Below are positions 45,388 through 55,194 of a DNA stretch of 64,000 nt, piece after piece. The notes beneath the pieces were generated by a model that did no database searches, was not told the origin of the DNA, and saw only the letters and a program-made list of their open reading frames with translations. Location: NCBI RefSeq assembly GCF_900141905.1, contig NZ_FQZF01000014.1:62001-126000 (forward strand). The letters run 5' to 3'. How positions within the stretch are numbered: the first letter of the stretch is position 1; the number at the start of each line of letters is the position of its first letter. Source of the stretch: Muricoccus roseus. Its GTDB lineage: Bacteria > Pseudomonadota > Alphaproteobacteria > Acetobacterales > Acetobacteraceae. The position numbers and the translations under genes were made by a program.

Positions 45388-48339
45388 TTGCCCGTGCCTG
45401 ACAGCCACTCCGATGCTCTGGCCGATACCGCCGCCAAGCGCCTGGCCAACCGCGGCGCTCTTGAGATCGGCAGCGGCGGCCATATCCGCATCCGCGGGGC
45501 GCGCCAGCACAACCTGAAGAATATCGACCTCGACATCCCCAAGGGCACGCTGACGGTCATCACCGGCCTTTCCGGCTCCGGCAAGTCCTCCCTCGCCTTC
45601 GACACGATCTATGCCGAGGGCCAGCGGCGCTATGTCGAGAGCCTGTCGGCCTATGCCCGGCAATTCCTGGAGCTGCAGCAGAAGCCGGATGTGGACAGCA
45701 TCGAGGGCCTGTCCCCGGCCATCTCGATCGAGCAGAAGACCACCTCCCACAACCCGCGCTCCACCGTCGGCACGGTCACCGAGATCGCCGACTACATGCG
45801 GCTGCTCTGGGCGCGGGTGGGCATCCCCTACTCCCCCACCACGGGCCTGCCGATCGAGGCCCAGACCGTCTCCCAGATGGTGGACCGGACGATGGCGATG
45901 CCCGAGGGCACGCGCCTGCTGATCCTGGCCCCCATCGCCAAGGGCAAGAAGGGCGAGTGGAAGAAGGAGATCGCCGAGCTTCAGCGCCGCGGCTTCGAGC
46001 GGGTGAAGGTGAACGGTACGCTCCTCCGGATCGAGGAGGTGCCGGCCCTCGACAAGAAGAAGAAGCACGACATCGACGCGGTGGTGGACCGGGTGGTGGT
46101 GCGGGAAGGCGCGCAGCAACGCCTGGCCGACAGCTTCGAGACCGCCCTCGGCCTCTCGGACGGGGTCGTCTACCTCGAAGGCGCGGATAGCGGGGAGCGG
46201 ACCGTCTTCTCCTCCCGCTTCGCCTGCCCGGAATCCGGCTTCACCATCGAGGAGATCGAGCCCCGGCTCTTCTCCTTCAACTCCCCCCAGGGCGCCTGCC
46301 CCGAATGCGACGGCCTCGGGGTCGAGACCTTCTTCGACGCCGCCCTGGTGGTGCCGGACGACGAGAAGCCCATCGCCGAGGGCGCCGTCGCGGCCTGGGC
46401 CGGCGGCGCCTCCTCCCCCTATTACGACCAGACGCTCGAAAGCCTGGCCAAGCACTACAAGGTCTCCACCCGGACCCCCTGGGCGGAACTGCCGAAGGCG
46501 GTGCGGGACGGCATCCTGCACGGCACCGGGGAGGTGGTGACCCTCCGCTATAAGGACGGGCTGCGCGCCTATGAGGTGAAGAAGCCCTTCGAGGGCGTCA
46601 TCCCGAATCTCGAGCGGCGCCTGCGCGAGACGGACAACCCCTGGGTCCGGGAGGACCTGACCCGCTACCAGTCCCACCGCCCCTGCCATGTCTGCCAGGG
46701 CGCGCGGCTGAAGCCCGAGGCCCTGGCCGTGAAGGTGGCCGGGCTGAACATCGCCCAGGCCTCGGACCTCTCCATCCGCAAGGCGATGGAGTGGTTCGCC
46801 GGCGTATTCGACCAGCTCAGCCCGCAGCGCCAGGAGATCGCCCGGCGCATCCTGCGGGAGATCAACGACCGGCTCCGCTTCCTCGTGGATGTGGGGCTGG
46901 ACTATCTCTCCCTCGCCCGCGGCAGCGCCAGCCTATCGGGCGGCGAGAGCCAGCGCATCCGGCTGGCTTCGCAGATCGGCTCCGGCCTCACCGGCGTGCT
47001 CTATGTGCTGGACGAGCCCTCAATCGGCCTGCACCAGCGGGACAATGAGCGGCTGCTGGGCACGCTGCGGCGCCTGCGGGACATCGGCAACACCGTCCTC
47101 GTCGTCGAGCATGACGAGGACGCCATCCGCGCGGCCGACTACCTCGTCGATATCGGCCCGGCGGCCGGCGCCGGGGGCGGGCGCATCATCGCCCATGGCA
47201 CGCCGGAGGAGGTGGCCGCCAACCCGGACAGCATCACCGGCGCCTATATGTCCGGCCGCCGCTCCATCCCGGTGCCGGAGGCGCGGCGCCAGCCCGACCC
47301 CAAGCGCATGCTGAAGGTGGTCGGAGCCACGGGGAACAACCTGAAGTCGGTCACGGCCTCCCTGCCGCTGGGCACCTTCACCTGCGTCACCGGCGTCTCC
47401 GGCGGCGGCAAGTCCACGCTGGTGATCGAGACGCTCTACAAGGCCACCGCGCGCCGCCTGATGGGCGCGGGCACCGTCCCCGCCCCGCACGAACGGCTGG
47501 AGGGGCTGGAGCATCTCGACAAGATCATCGACATCGACCAGTCGCCGATCGGCCGTACCCCGCGCTCGAACCCGGCGACCTATACCGGCCTGTTCGCGCC
47601 GATCCGGGACTGGTTCGCGGAGCTGCCCGACTCACGGGCTCGCGGCTACAAGGCCGGCCGCTTCTCCTTCAACGTGAAGGGTGGCCGTTGCGAGGCCTGC
47701 CAGGGCGACGGCCTCATCAAGATCGAGATGCACTTCCTGCCCGACGTCTACGTCACCTGCGACACCTGCAAGGGCAAGCGCTACAACCGCGAGACGCTGG
47801 AGGTGAAATTCCGCGGCAAGTCCATCTCCGACGTGCTGGAGATGACGGTGGATGAGGGGCTGGAGTTCTTCTCCGCCGTGCCCTCCATCCGCGACAAGCT
47901 CCGCGTGCTGACGGAAGTCGGCCTGGGCTATATCCATCTCGGCCAGCAGGCGACGACGCTCTCGGGCGGCGAGGCGCAGCGCATCAAGCTCTCCAAGGAG
48001 CTCGCCCGCCGCGCCACCGGCCGCACCCTGTACATCCTGGACGAGCCGACCACCGGCCTGCACTTCGAGGATGTGCGGAAGCTGCTGGAGGTGCTGCATG
48101 CCCTGGTGAAGCAGGGCAACACGGTGGTGGTCATCGAGCACAATCTGGAGGTCATCAAGACTGCGGACTGGCTGCTCGACATGGGCCCGGAGGGCGGCGA
48201 CGGCGGCGGCCGCATCGTGGCCGAGGGCACGCCGGAAGAGGTGGCGGCGAGCCCGGAGAGCCATACGGGCCGCTTCCTGGCGCCGCTCCTGGCCGGACGG
48301 CCCATCGCCGCACCGGCCAAGCGGAAGAAGCGCGCCTGA
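45388..48339 (+). CDS. uvrA: UvrABC excinuclease subunit A
   Basis: 983 residues from a TTG at 45388; a GTG two codons later is an alternative. Two ABC ATPase modules: first Walker [10 protein letters not shown], second G-V-S-G-G-G-K-S-T; signatures [11 protein letters not shown] and [11 protein letters not shown]. The C-terminal zinc site C-E-A-C-x19-C-D-T-C is intact. It recognises DNA lesions and loads UvrB. Lone gene, regulated by the SOS box just upstream. Confidence 0.97.
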   Translation: MPVPDSHSDALADTAAKRLANRGALEIGSGGHIRIRGARQHNLKNIDLDIPKGTLTVITGLSGSGKSSLAFDTIYAEGQRRYVESLSAYARQFLELQQKPDVDSIEGLSPAISIEQKTTSHNPRSTVGTVTEIADYMRLLWARVGIPYSPTTGLPIEAQTVSQMVDRTMAMPEGTRLLILAPIAKGKKGEWKKEIAELQRRGFERVKVNGTLLRIEEVPALDKKKKHDIDAVVDRVVVREGAQQRLADSFETALGLSDGVVYLEGADSGERTVFSSRFACPESGFTIEEIEPRLFSFNSPQGACPECDGLGVETFFDAALVVPDDEKPIAEGAVAAWAGGASSPYYDQTLESLAKHYKVSTRTPWAELPKAVRDGILHGTGEVVTLRYKDGLRAYEVKKPFEGVIPNLERRLRETDNPWVREDLTRYQSHRPCHVCQGARLKPEALAVKVAGLNIAQASDLSIRKAMEWFAGVFDQLSPQRQEIARRILREINDRLRFLVDVGLDYLSLARGSASLSGGESQRIRLASQIGSGLTGVLYVLDEPSIGLHQRDNERLLGTLRRLRDIGNTVLVVEHDEDAIRAADYLVDIGPAAGAGGGRIIAHGTPEEVAANPDSITGAYMSGRRSIPVPEARRQPDPKRMLKVVGATGNNLKSVTASLPLGTFTCVTGVSGGGKSTLVIETLYKATARRLMGAGTVPAPHERLEGLEHLDKIIDIDQSPIGRTPRSNPATYTGLFAPIRDWFAELPDSRARGYKAGRFSFNVKGGRCEACQGDGLIKIEMHFLPDVYVTCDTCKGKRYNRETLEVKFRGKSISDVLEMTVDEGLEFFSAVPSIRDKLRVLTEVGLGYIHLGQQATTLSGGEAQRIKLSKELARRATGRTLYILDEPTTGLHFEDVRKLLEVLHALVKQGNTVVVIEHNLEVIKTADWLLDMGPEGGDGGGRIVAEGTPEEVAASPESHTGRFLAPLLAGRPIAAPAKRKKRA

Positions 48340-48357
48340 GAACCGGCGGCGCCGGCC

Positions 48358-49152
48358 TCAGGCCTGCGGCGCCGCGGCACGGAGCCGCATCCGCTCCTCC
48401 TCGGTGAAGTCGGCCCAGCTCAGCTCCCGATCCAGGGCGAAAACGGGGCCCCCCGGCGCCGTCACGCCCAGCGCCACGCCCGAATCCGGGTCCAGCCAGA
48501 AGGGCTCGGCCTTCTTGGGCATGGGCCACTGCGTGCCGCGCTTCGCCTCCAGCGGCAGCACGTTCCAGCCGTTCTGGTCCCCCTTCACCCGCACCGGGAC
48601 GGGGATGAGCCGCTGGCCGGACAGGGCCTGCATGTTCCGCTTCGCCCGGCCGCCGGCCCGCAGGAGGACGATGGCGCCGACCAGCAGGAAGGCCATCAGC
48701 GCCGCGACGACGAGGAAGGTGATCGCCCGGTTCGTCAGATGCCGCATGCCGAGATCGGTCGAGAGCTTTCCGGGGCGCGAGGGATCCGCGAGGAGCTGCA
48801 CGCTGTAGCTGCCGAGATGCGGATCGACGAAGATGTAGTCCGCCTGCTGCCGGAGGAGCTGCCCGTCCTTCGTCTGCGCGTTCGCGACGAGCACCATCTC
48901 GCAGGTCTGCAACATGCCGAACCGGCTGCGGCAGCGTCCGTTCTCCACGCGGCCGGAGGTGGGCACGGCGCCGTCGCGGATCTGGAAGTCGGATACCAGG
49001 TTCGGAACGATGGAGGCCGAGGCCCACCAGGCGAAGAAGCCGCAGAGGACCAGGAGCACAAGGGCGGCGAACCAGCCGCGCCACCGCGTGACTGGCGCGT
49101 TGATCGTCAGGGGCCTGTCCGGAAAGGCGGATTGGACGGCGGCGAAGCTCAC
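48358..49152 (-). CDS. Two-helix membrane protein, function unknown
   Basis: 264 residues with hydrophobic segments at about 27-48 and 143-165. The region between them (R-V-E-N-G-R-C-R-S-R-F-G-M-L-Q-T-C-E-M) has two Cys that could form a disulfide if periplasmic. It vaguely resembles DUF3592-type proteins but I do not recognise it. The C-terminal 95 residues are soluble. It is convergent with uvrA, 18 bases apart. Confidence 0.65.
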   Translation of the reverse strand: MSFAAVQSAFPDRPLTINAPVTRWRGWFAALVLLVLCGFFAWWASASIVPNLVSDFQIRDGAVPTSGRVENGRCRSRFGMLQTCEMVLVANAQTKDGQLLRQQADYIFVDPHLGSYSVQLLADPSRPGKLSTDLGMRHLTNRAITFLVVAALMAFLLVGAIVLLRAGGRAKRNMQALSGQRLIPVPVRVKGDQNGWNVLPLEAKRGTQWPMPKKAEPFWLDPDSGVALGVTAPGGPVFALDRELSWADFTEEERMRLRAAAPQA

Positions 49153-49293
49153 ATTGTCGCTCCCGGGTTGTGGGGTGCGGAACCTAGTTCCGGGATTCCG
49201 TTCCGTCCTGACGCGAAAGCGTGATTCCGGCGGCCGGCAGGCACCCTGCGGAATGCGAGCGGCGCCAGCCCGAGTCCAGCGCCGCTCGGCAGG

Positions 49294-50106
49294 TCAGAGC
49301 CGGCCGCGCAACCCCGCCCAGGCGACGGCCATGCGGTCCCCGGCCCCGCGCGGCGCGGGCGGCGCGTCCCACCGCCAGCCTGGCGAGGCGAGCCGGCGCA
49401 GGTCACGCCCCGCCAGCACCGCCGGCAGGGCGGCCGCGATCGATCGGCGGGGCAGGCCTGAGAGCGCCCGCCTCGCCTCTCCCAGCATGCCCAGGCCACG
49501 GCCCGCCAGGGCCCGAATTGCCCCCGCCGCCGCGGGGTCCGAGAGGGGCGTGTTCGCGGGGAGGATCTCTCCGGGCAGCGGGCGCCGCCCCGCGGCGAGC
49601 AGATGCGGAAGGCTCCGCAGCGTGCCAGCCAGCCCATAGGCCGCCCCGGCGCGGGCTAGAGCCTCCGCGAACCCGGCGCCCGCGTCCAGGATGCGCCCGG
49701 TTTCGGCGGCCAGTGCCCCGGCGGTGCCGAGCAGCCGCTCCTCCAGCGCCTGCCGGTCCTCCGGCGGCTCGTCGCCCTCGCGCGCCTCGATCATCGCGAG
49801 CAGCGCGGCAGGGTCCAGCCGGCCGGCCTCGATGGCGGCGGAGAGCGGGGCCGCCACCTCGTGCTGGCGCGCCGGGCGGCCGGCCACCGCCTCCTCCACC
49901 GTGTCCCGCCACCATTGCAGGCGGATGAGCACCATCATCGGCTCCCGCGCCACCTCGCGGGCGCGGGCCAACTCATGGTTGAAGGCGATGAGGGTGAAGA
50001 TGGCCTGCCGCGCCTCGGCGGGCGCGAAAAGGGCGCAGAGGAAGCGGTCCGGATCGTGCCGCCGGGCCAGCGCGGCGAGGGGATGAAGCGCGTCTGCCTC
50101 GGGCAT
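49294..50106 (-). CDS. NDUFAF6-like squalene/phytoene synthase homologue
   Basis: 270 residues from the ATG at 50106. The fold is that of squalene/phytoene synthases, but the DxxxD metal motifs are missing. The segment A-F-N-H-E-L-A-R-A-R-E-V-A followed by R-L-Q-W-W-R-D-T-V-E-E closely matches the mitochondrial complex I assembly factor NDUFAF6. I infer a role in complex I assembly rather than terpene synthesis, though the family name in databases is often phytoene synthase. Divergent from sodB. Confidence 0.78.
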   Translation of the reverse strand: MPEADALHPLAALARRHDPDRFLCALFAPAEARQAIFTLIAFNHELARAREVAREPMMVLIRLQWWRDTVEEAVAGRPARQHEVAAPLSAAIEAGRLDPAALLAMIEAREGDEPPEDRQALEERLLGTAGALAAETGRILDAGAGFAEALARAGAAYGLAGTLRSLPHLLAAGRRPLPGEILPANTPLSDPAAAGAIRALAGRGLGMLGEARRALSGLPRRSIAAALPAVLAGRDLRRLASPGWRWDAPPAPRGAGDRMAVAWAGLRGRL

Positions 50107-50264
50107 GCCGCCCCTTGGCCCGGCCACGCCGCGCTGGCAAGCGGCCAAGGGGGCCGGGCGCGGGCAAAGGGCGTGCATCGCGCCGGATTGAGGCCCCCTG
50201 CCCTTGGCCTGGACCCTGACAAGGGCGACATTGCGGCCCGAATCATCCCCCAAGGAGACGCCTC

Positions 50265-50900
50265 ATGGCTTTCAGCCTTCCCCCCCTGCCCTATGACGCC
50301 GGTGCCCTCGCCGCCCGTGGCATGCAGCAGGAAACGCTGGAGCTGCACCACGGCAAGCATCACCAGGCCTATGTCACCGCGCTGAACGGCCTGGTGGAGA
50401 GCAAGGGCCTGCAGGGCAAGACGCTGGAGCAGATCGTCGCCGAGGCCGGCAAGGCCGGCGCCGATGGCACCCCCGTGCTGAACCAGGCCGGCCAGCACTG
50501 GAACCACCTGCTGTTTTGGCAGGTGATGTCGCCCCAGGGCGGTGACGACAAGATCCCGGGCGCTCTGGCCTCCAAGATCGAGAGCGACCTGGGCGGGCTG
50601 CAGAAGTTCAAGGATGACTTCAAGGCGGCGGGCGTCGGCCAGTTCGGCTCCGGCTGGGCCTGGCTGATCCAGGATGCCTCCGGCAAGCTGAAGATCACCA
50701 AGACCCCGAACGGCTCCAATCCCATCGCGACCGGCGAGGGCACGCCGCTCCTCGGCGTCGATGTGTGGGAGCACTCCTACTATCTCGACTTCCGCAACCG
50801 CCGCCCGGACTACCTGACCAACTTCCTGGATAAGCTGGTGAACTGGGAATACGTGGCGTCGCTGCTCGACAAGGGTATGACCTCTGGCCAGTCCGCCTGA
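50265..50900 (+). CDS. sodB: Superoxide dismutase, Fe/Mn type
   Basis: 211 residues, normal length. Metal ligands are in L-H-H-G-K-H-H-Q-A-Y (His27 region), Q-H-W-N-H-L-L-F-W, and D-V-W-E-H-S-Y-Y-L-D (Asp and His). G-A-D/G-Q pattern and cytoplasmic location (no signal) favour the iron form, but the metal cannot be assigned with certainty. It has its own upstream AAGGAGA ribosome binding site and ends before a strong hairpin shared with yajC. Confidence 0.95.
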   Translation: MAFSLPPLPYDAGALAARGMQQETLELHHGKHHQAYVTALNGLVESKGLQGKTLEQIVAEAGKAGADGTPVLNQAGQHWNHLLFWQVMSPQGGDDKIPGALASKIESDLGGLQKFKDDFKAAGVGQFGSGWAWLIQDASGKLKITKTPNGSNPIATGEGTPLLGVDVWEHSYYLDFRNRRPDYLTNFLDKLVNWEYVASLLDKGMTSGQSA

Positions 50901-50950
50901 GGGCCAAGGGGCCGCCGAGACGGTGGCCCCATCTGGCTGACCAGAAAACA

Positions 50951-50987
50951 CGAAGGGCGCCGCGGGTCCTCCCCGCGGCGCCCTTCG
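50951..50987. terminator. Bidirectional terminator between sodB and yajC
   Basis: A perfect 16-bp stem, CGAAGGGCGCCGCGGG with its complement at 50972-50987 and a five-base loop, lies between two convergent genes. There is no T-run on either side, so full intrinsic strength is uncertain. Confidence 0.7.
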
Positions 50988-51005
50988 CGCGTCCGGCGTG
51001 CCGGA

Positions 51006-51353
51006 TCAGACCTTGGCCGGCGCCGCGTCGTTCGCCGGGGTCGGGCGGATCACGCTGGCAATGGTGCCGCGGACGACCGTGACGCGCACATTCGGCGCGA
51101 TCTCGGCCTCGATCTCATCCGAGCCCTCCTTTACCTTGGTGATGGTGGCCACCATGCCGCCCGCCGTCACCACGCGGTCCCCGCGCTTCAGCTCGCCGAG
51201 CATCGCCCGATGTTCCTTCATCTTCTTCTGCTGCGGGCGGATGAGGATGAAATAGAACACGACGAAGATGAGGATCAGCGGCGCGAACTGCATCACCAGT
51301 CCGGCAGTGCCGCCGGCGGCGGCGTCCTGGGCGTAGGCCGTGGAGATGAACAT
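51006..51353 (-). CDS. yajC: Preprotein translocase subunit YajC
   Basis: 115 residues. One membrane segment (about residues 15-38, P-L-I-L-I-F-V-V-F-Y-F-I-L-I-R-P-Q-Q-K) is followed by the YajC soluble domain with L-K-R-G-D-R-V-V-T-A-G-G. It assists SecDF. Here secD/secF are not next to it; it is divergent from a DUF815 ATPase (106 bases) and convergent with sodB. Confidence 0.95.
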   Translation of the reverse strand: MFISTAYAQDAAAGGTAGLVMQFAPLILIFVVFYFILIRPQQKKMKEHRAMLGELKRGDRVVTAGGMVATITKVKEGSDEIEAEIAPNVRVTVVRGTIASVIRPTPANDAAPAKV

Positions 51354-51459
51354 GGGGCTGGGCTTCCGTCCGGGCGTTGAGGGTGCGAAGAGGGGCGGAA
51401 ACTAGCCTCTGACCCCCTGGCGTCAAGCCGAGCCGGAAAGGCCGCCTCAGGAACACCCC

Positions 51460-52311
51460 ATGGAAGAAGCCCTGCTCACCCGTATCGCGGAGGCGCTGGA
51501 GCGCCTGGCGCCCGCCCCGCATGCCGCGCCGAGGCTGGATGGCGCCGACGCCTTCGTCTGGCACCCCACCCCCCTGCCCCGCCTTTCCCCTGTCCGGCGT
51601 GTCGCGGCGGTGGATATCGGCCTGCTCCAGGGCGTGGAGCAGCAGAAGCGCCTGCTGCTGGAGAACACGCTCCGCTTCGCCCGCGGCCTGCCCGCCAACA
51701 ACGCCATGCTCTGGGGCGCGCGGGGCATGGGCAAGTCCTCGCTGGTCAAGGCCGCCCATGCGCAGGCGAACCAGGAGGTACCCGGCAGCCTCGCCCTCAT
51801 CGAGATCGCGCGGGAGGACATCGCCACCCTTCCCGAGCTGCTGGAGATCCTGCGCGAGCAGCCCCGCCGCGTCCTCGTCTTCTGCGACGACCTCTCCTTC
51901 GAGCGCGAGGACGCCGACTACAAGGCGCTGAAATCCGTGCTGGACGGCGGCATCGCGGGGCGGCCGCACAACGTGATTTTCTACGCCACCTCGAACCGCC
52001 GGCACCTCATGCCGCGCGACATGATCGAGAACGAGCAGCAGCGCGCCATCCATGCGAGCGAGGCGGTGGAGGAGAAGGTCTCCCTCTCCGACCGCTTCGG
52101 GCTCTGGATCGGCTTCCACAACTGCGACCAGCCCACCTATTTCGCCATGGTCGAGGGCTACGCGCAGGCACTCGGCCTGCCGATGGAGCGGGACGCGCTG
52201 CTTGCCCGCGCGAAGGAGTGGACGATCACCCGTGGTTCCCGCTCCGGCCGCGTGGCATGGCAGTTCGCCCTCGACATGGCGGGTGAGCTGGGCGTGAAGG
52301 TGAAGGCTTGA
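51460..52311 (+). CDS. DUF815 AAA+-type ATPase
   Basis: 283 residues. Walker A G-A-R-G-M-G-K-S-S at about 83-91, Walker B-like V-L-V-F-C-D-D-L-S-F, and the sensor-like Y-A-T-S-N-R-R-H-L-M-P. This family (PF05673) is common next to yajC in alphaproteobacteria and has no proven role. No signal or membrane segment. It overlaps the next gene by four bases (TTGA). Confidence 0.88.
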   Translation: MEEALLTRIAEALERLAPAPHAAPRLDGADAFVWHPTPLPRLSPVRRVAAVDIGLLQGVEQQKRLLLENTLRFARGLPANNAMLWGARGMGKSSLVKAAHAQANQEVPGSLALIEIAREDIATLPELLEILREQPRRVLVFCDDLSFEREDADYKALKSVLDGGIAGRPHNVIFYATSNRRHLMPRDMIENEQQRAIHASEAVEEKVSLSDRFGLWIGFHNCDQPTYFAMVEGYAQALGLPMERDALLARAKEWTITRGSRSGRVAWQFALDMAGELGVKVKA

Positions 52312-53261
52312 GGCAGGGCGCCCGCCGGGGCCCGGACGGGCGCTTTCTCAACCCGGACGGCAGCGTCTCCGGGCATCCCCTCGGCCAGGTCTGGCGGATG
52401 ATGCGCGAGGGCGCGGGGACGCCCTGGCCCCGTCAGGTGCAGGATCCCGCGGAGGCACCGCCCGCGCCGCCGCCGCCCGGCCATGCTGCCATCACCTTCA
52501 TCGGCCATGCGAGCTTCCTCATCCGCATCGCCGGCGGCCCCACTCTGCTGACGGACCCCGTCTGGTCCGATCGTTGCAGTCCCCTCGCCTTTGCCGGCCC
52601 GCGCCGTGCCCGGCCGCCGGGGCTCGCCATCGAGGCCCTGCCGCCGGTCGATGCCGTGCTGCTGTCCCACAACCACTACGACCATCTCGACGTGCGGACC
52701 CTCCGGCTGCTCCGGCCGTCGCGGATCGTCACCGGCCTCGGCAACGCCACCATCCTCGCCCGCAATGGCATCGGCGGGGCCGAGGAGCTGGACTGGTGGG
52801 GCGAGACGCGGATCGGCGAGGCCCGGATCACCTACCTGCCCGCCCATCATTTCTCCGCCCGGGCCATCGGCGACCGAGGGCGCGCGCTCTGGGGCGGGTT
52901 CGCCATCCGCACCCCGGCGGGCGCCATCTTCTTCACCGGCGACACAGCCTATGGCGGCCATCTCGCCGAGATCGGCGCGGAGGCGGGTCCCTTCGCGATC
53001 GGCCTGATCCCGATCGGCGCCTATGAGCCGCGCTGGTTCATGCGGCATGTGCACATGAACCCGGAGGAGGCGGTGCGCGCCCGCGCCGATGCCGGGGTGC
53101 GGACCGCCATCGCCATGCATTTCGGCACCTTCAAGCTGACGCAGGAGGGCATCGACGAGCCTGCCCGCGCCTTGGCCGGGGCCCGCGAGGCCGCCGGCCT
53201 GCCACCCGGCGCCTTCATCGTGCCCCGCTTCGGCGAGACGCTCATCCTGCCCCTGGGCTGA
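52308..53261 (+). CDS. MBL-fold hydrolase, NAPE-PLD/RomA-like
   Basis: 317 residues from a TTG overlapping the DUF815 stop. The N-terminal N-P-D-G-S-V-S-G-H-P-L and W-R-M-M-R-E tract is typical of the UlaG/NAPE-PLD-like group. The metal site is S-H-N-H-Y-D-H-L-D-V near 122, with further ligands at P-A-H-H-F-S, F-T-G-D-T-A and M-H-F-G. Related proteins hydrolyse phosphodiesters or lactones; no substrate is assigned. Confidence 0.85.
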   Translation: MRQGARRGPDGRFLNPDGSVSGHPLGQVWRMMREGAGTPWPRQVQDPAEAPPAPPPPGHAAITFIGHASFLIRIAGGPTLLTDPVWSDRCSPLAFAGPRRARPPGLAIEALPPVDAVLLSHNHYDHLDVRTLRLLRPSRIVTGLGNATILARNGIGGAEELDWWGETRIGEARITYLPAHHFSARAIGDRGRALWGGFAIRTPAGAIFFTGDTAYGGHLAEIGAEAGPFAIGLIPIGAYEPRWFMRHVHMNPEEAVRARADAGVRTAIAMHFGTFKLTQEGIDEPARALAGAREAAGLPPGAFIVPRFGETLILPLG

Positions 53262-53360
53262 GCCCCGGGGCGGCAGAGGTGACGACGCCGGCGGCCCCGA
53301 TGTATCAGGGCTCCGGCCGCGGGGGCGGCCGGAGGCCTGCGCCTCCTTGGGGGGATCGGT

Positions 53361-54260
53361 ATGCACGCCTTGGAGCGGAAGGACGGGCGCTTGCCCGATG
53401 CTGCCACGCGGGTCACGGCCGTGACCGTCACCCATAACAGCGCCGCTGCCCTGAAGGGCCTGCTGGACGCACTGCCGCCAGGGCTGCGCGCGATCATCGT
53501 GGACAATGCCAGCACCGATGGAGGTCCCGCCCTGGCTGAGGTGGCCGGGGCGACCGTGATCCGGAGCCCCCGGAACCTCGGCTTCGGCGTCGGCTGCAAT
53601 CTCGGGATGGCGGCGATCCGCACCGAGTTCGTCCTTCTGCTGAACCCGGATGCGCGGATCGGCGCCGAGGCGCTGGAGGCGCTGGTCAGGGCCGCCGACG
53701 AGTTCCCGGAGGCCGCGATCGTCGCGCCCGCCCTGCTCGACTCATCCGGTGCCCCGGTCCGCTCCTGGGATGCGGCCCAGCCCAGGCGGCCCCGCCTCAT
53801 CCGTTGCCGGGATGCGGAGCCCTGGCCCTCCGGCCCCTTCTGCGCCGATTACGTCCAGGGCGCGGCCATGCTGCTGCGGCGGGCCGATGGCCTGCGCTTC
53901 GACGAGGCCTTCTTCCTCTTCTACGAGGATGACGACCTCTGCACCCAGGCGCGCTGCCTCGGGCGGAGCGTTGTGGTGGTTCCGGGGGCGGTGGTTACCC
54001 ATGCCGGCGGGCGGTCCTCCCGTCCCTCCCCGCGCATTCACTGGCGCAAGGCGCAGCACATGGCCTTCTCGCGTCTGGTCTATGCCGCGAAATACCAGGG
54101 AAAGCGGGCGGCGGCTCGCCAGGCAGCGGCACGGCTGCTGCACCATGGGGGCAAGGCGCTCGGCCATGCGGTCACCCTGCGGCGCGGGAAGCTCTGGACC
54201 GACCTCGCCGGGCTGGCGGGCACCGTCCGCTGGATCGCGCGGCCGGGCCGGGAGGGCTGA
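53361..54260 (+). CDS. Family 2 glycosyltransferase (rhamnosyl-transferase-like)
   Basis: 299 residues, GT-A fold: V-T-V-T-H-N-S-A-A-A-L, I-I-V-D-N-A-S-T-D-G, N-P-D-A-R-I and D-D-D-L-C beyond F-L-F-Y-E, then an H-A-G-G-R-S loop. No membrane segment in the first 240 residues. It resembles rhamnosyl transferases of O-antigen or exopolysaccharide synthesis. It stands alone, 99 bases after the MBL gene and convergent with an SRPBCC gene. Confidence 0.86.
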   Translation: MHALERKDGRLPDAATRVTAVTVTHNSAAALKGLLDALPPGLRAIIVDNASTDGGPALAEVAGATVIRSPRNLGFGVGCNLGMAAIRTEFVLLLNPDARIGAEALEALVRAADEFPEAAIVAPALLDSSGAPVRSWDAAQPRRPRLIRCRDAEPWPSGPFCADYVQGAAMLLRRADGLRFDEAFFLFYEDDDLCTQARCLGRSVVVVPGAVVTHAGGRSSRPSPRIHWRKAQHMAFSRLVYAAKYQGKRAAARQAAARLLHHGGKALGHAVTLRRGKLWTDLAGLAGTVRWIARPGREG

Positions 54261-54269
54261 TCCAGCCCT

Positions 54270-54692
54270 TCAGCGGATGGCGAGGGCGAGCCGGTCAAAC
54301 ATTCCGTCCCAGACCTCCTGCGGTTCCTGGCCGAGCTCGGTCGGCAGCCCCTCCTTGGTGAGGGATAGCAGGCACCCCTCACCCTCCCGCTCGAGCTCCA
54401 CGACCAGCCTCTCGCTGGACGGGCCCTGGGCCGGGATGCCGAAGGTCAGGACGAGGCGGCGCGGGCGGCCCAGCTCGAGGAACTCGCCGAAGGCCTCGAA
54501 GCGCGTGCCGGTGGCGCGGAACACCCCTCCCACCCTCGCATCCATCGAAAGGGCCGTGATCTCGCCGATGATGCCAGTGAGAAGCCACTGGCGGGCCAGC
54601 GCCGGCTCCGTCCAGCCCGCGAAGACATGCTCCGGCGGGGCGGCGAAGCGCCGCTGCATGAAAGCGCCGTCGGTGCTCGGATCGACGGACAT
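54270..54692 (-). CDS. SRPBCC (AHSA1-like) protein
   Basis: 140 residues from the ATG at 54692. The START-fold pattern is clear: F-A-A-P-P-E-H-V-F-A-G-W-T-E-P-A-L-A-R-Q-W at the N-terminus, G-G-V-F-R-A-T-G in the middle and W-D-G-M-F-D-R-L near the end. AHSA1-type SRPBCC proteins bind hydrophobic ligands or assist Hsp90-like chaperones; the role here is unknown. It follows the DUF192 gene by 25 bases on the same strand. Confidence 0.82.
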   Translation of the reverse strand: MSVDPSTDGAFMQRRFAAPPEHVFAGWTEPALARQWLLTGIIGEITALSMDARVGGVFRATGTRFEAFGEFLELGRPRRLVLTFGIPAQGPSSERLVVELEREGEGCLLSLTKEGLPTELGQEPQEVWDGMFDRLALAIR

Positions 54693-54717
54693 GCCGCGCC
54701 CTCCCTGATCGGAAGGG

Positions 54718-55194
54718 CTAACGCGCGGTGCCGAAGATCCGCTGCTCCACCTTGTCGCCAACGCGGATGCCCAGGCGCTCGGCCGTGCCCGCCGCCAGCT
54801 CCAGCGTGGCCCGCACCGGGCCGTTGGAGCTGATCGTGGCGAGGCTGTGCGGCACCGTGCGCTCCGCGATCCGCAGCACCGTGCCGTTCTGGGTGATGAA
54901 CAGCATGTCCAGGGACGTGATGGTGTTGCGCATCCACATGCTGCTCTCGCGGGGCTGGCCCCAGTCGAACAACATGCCCTCCTTCGGCCCGACCGAGGGG
55001 CGGAACATCAGCCCAACGGTCTGGTGCTGCGGCTCGACCGCCATTTCCACCTGGAACTCGTGCCGCTTGCCGTCGCGCGTGACGATGACCAGCGGCTCGG
55101 TGGGCAGCTTCGGCTGCGGACCGTCCTGCGCCAGGGCGGGAAGGCCGGCGGCGGGCGCGAGCGCCAGCAGGCCGATAAGGGCGCGACGGTTCAT
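54718..55194 (-). CDS. DUF192 exported protein
   Basis: 158 residues with a signal peptide (M-N-R-R-A-L-I-G-L-L-A-L-A-P-A-A-G-L-P-A-L-A). The DUF192 core is present: Q-T-V-G-L-M-F-R-P-S-V, G-M-L-F-D-W and M-W-M-R-N-T-I-T-S-L-D-M-L-F-I, and L-E-L-A-A-G-T-A-E-R-L-G. Family function is unknown. The ATG overlaps the prpB-like stop (ATGA). Confidence 0.9.
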   Translation of the reverse strand: MNRRALIGLLALAPAAGLPALAQDGPQPKLPTEPLVIVTRDGKRHEFQVEMAVEPQHQTVGLMFRPSVGPKEGMLFDWGQPRESSMWMRNTITSLDMLFITQNGTVLRIAERTVPHSLATISSNGPVRATLELAAGTAERLGIRVGDKVEQRIFGTAR

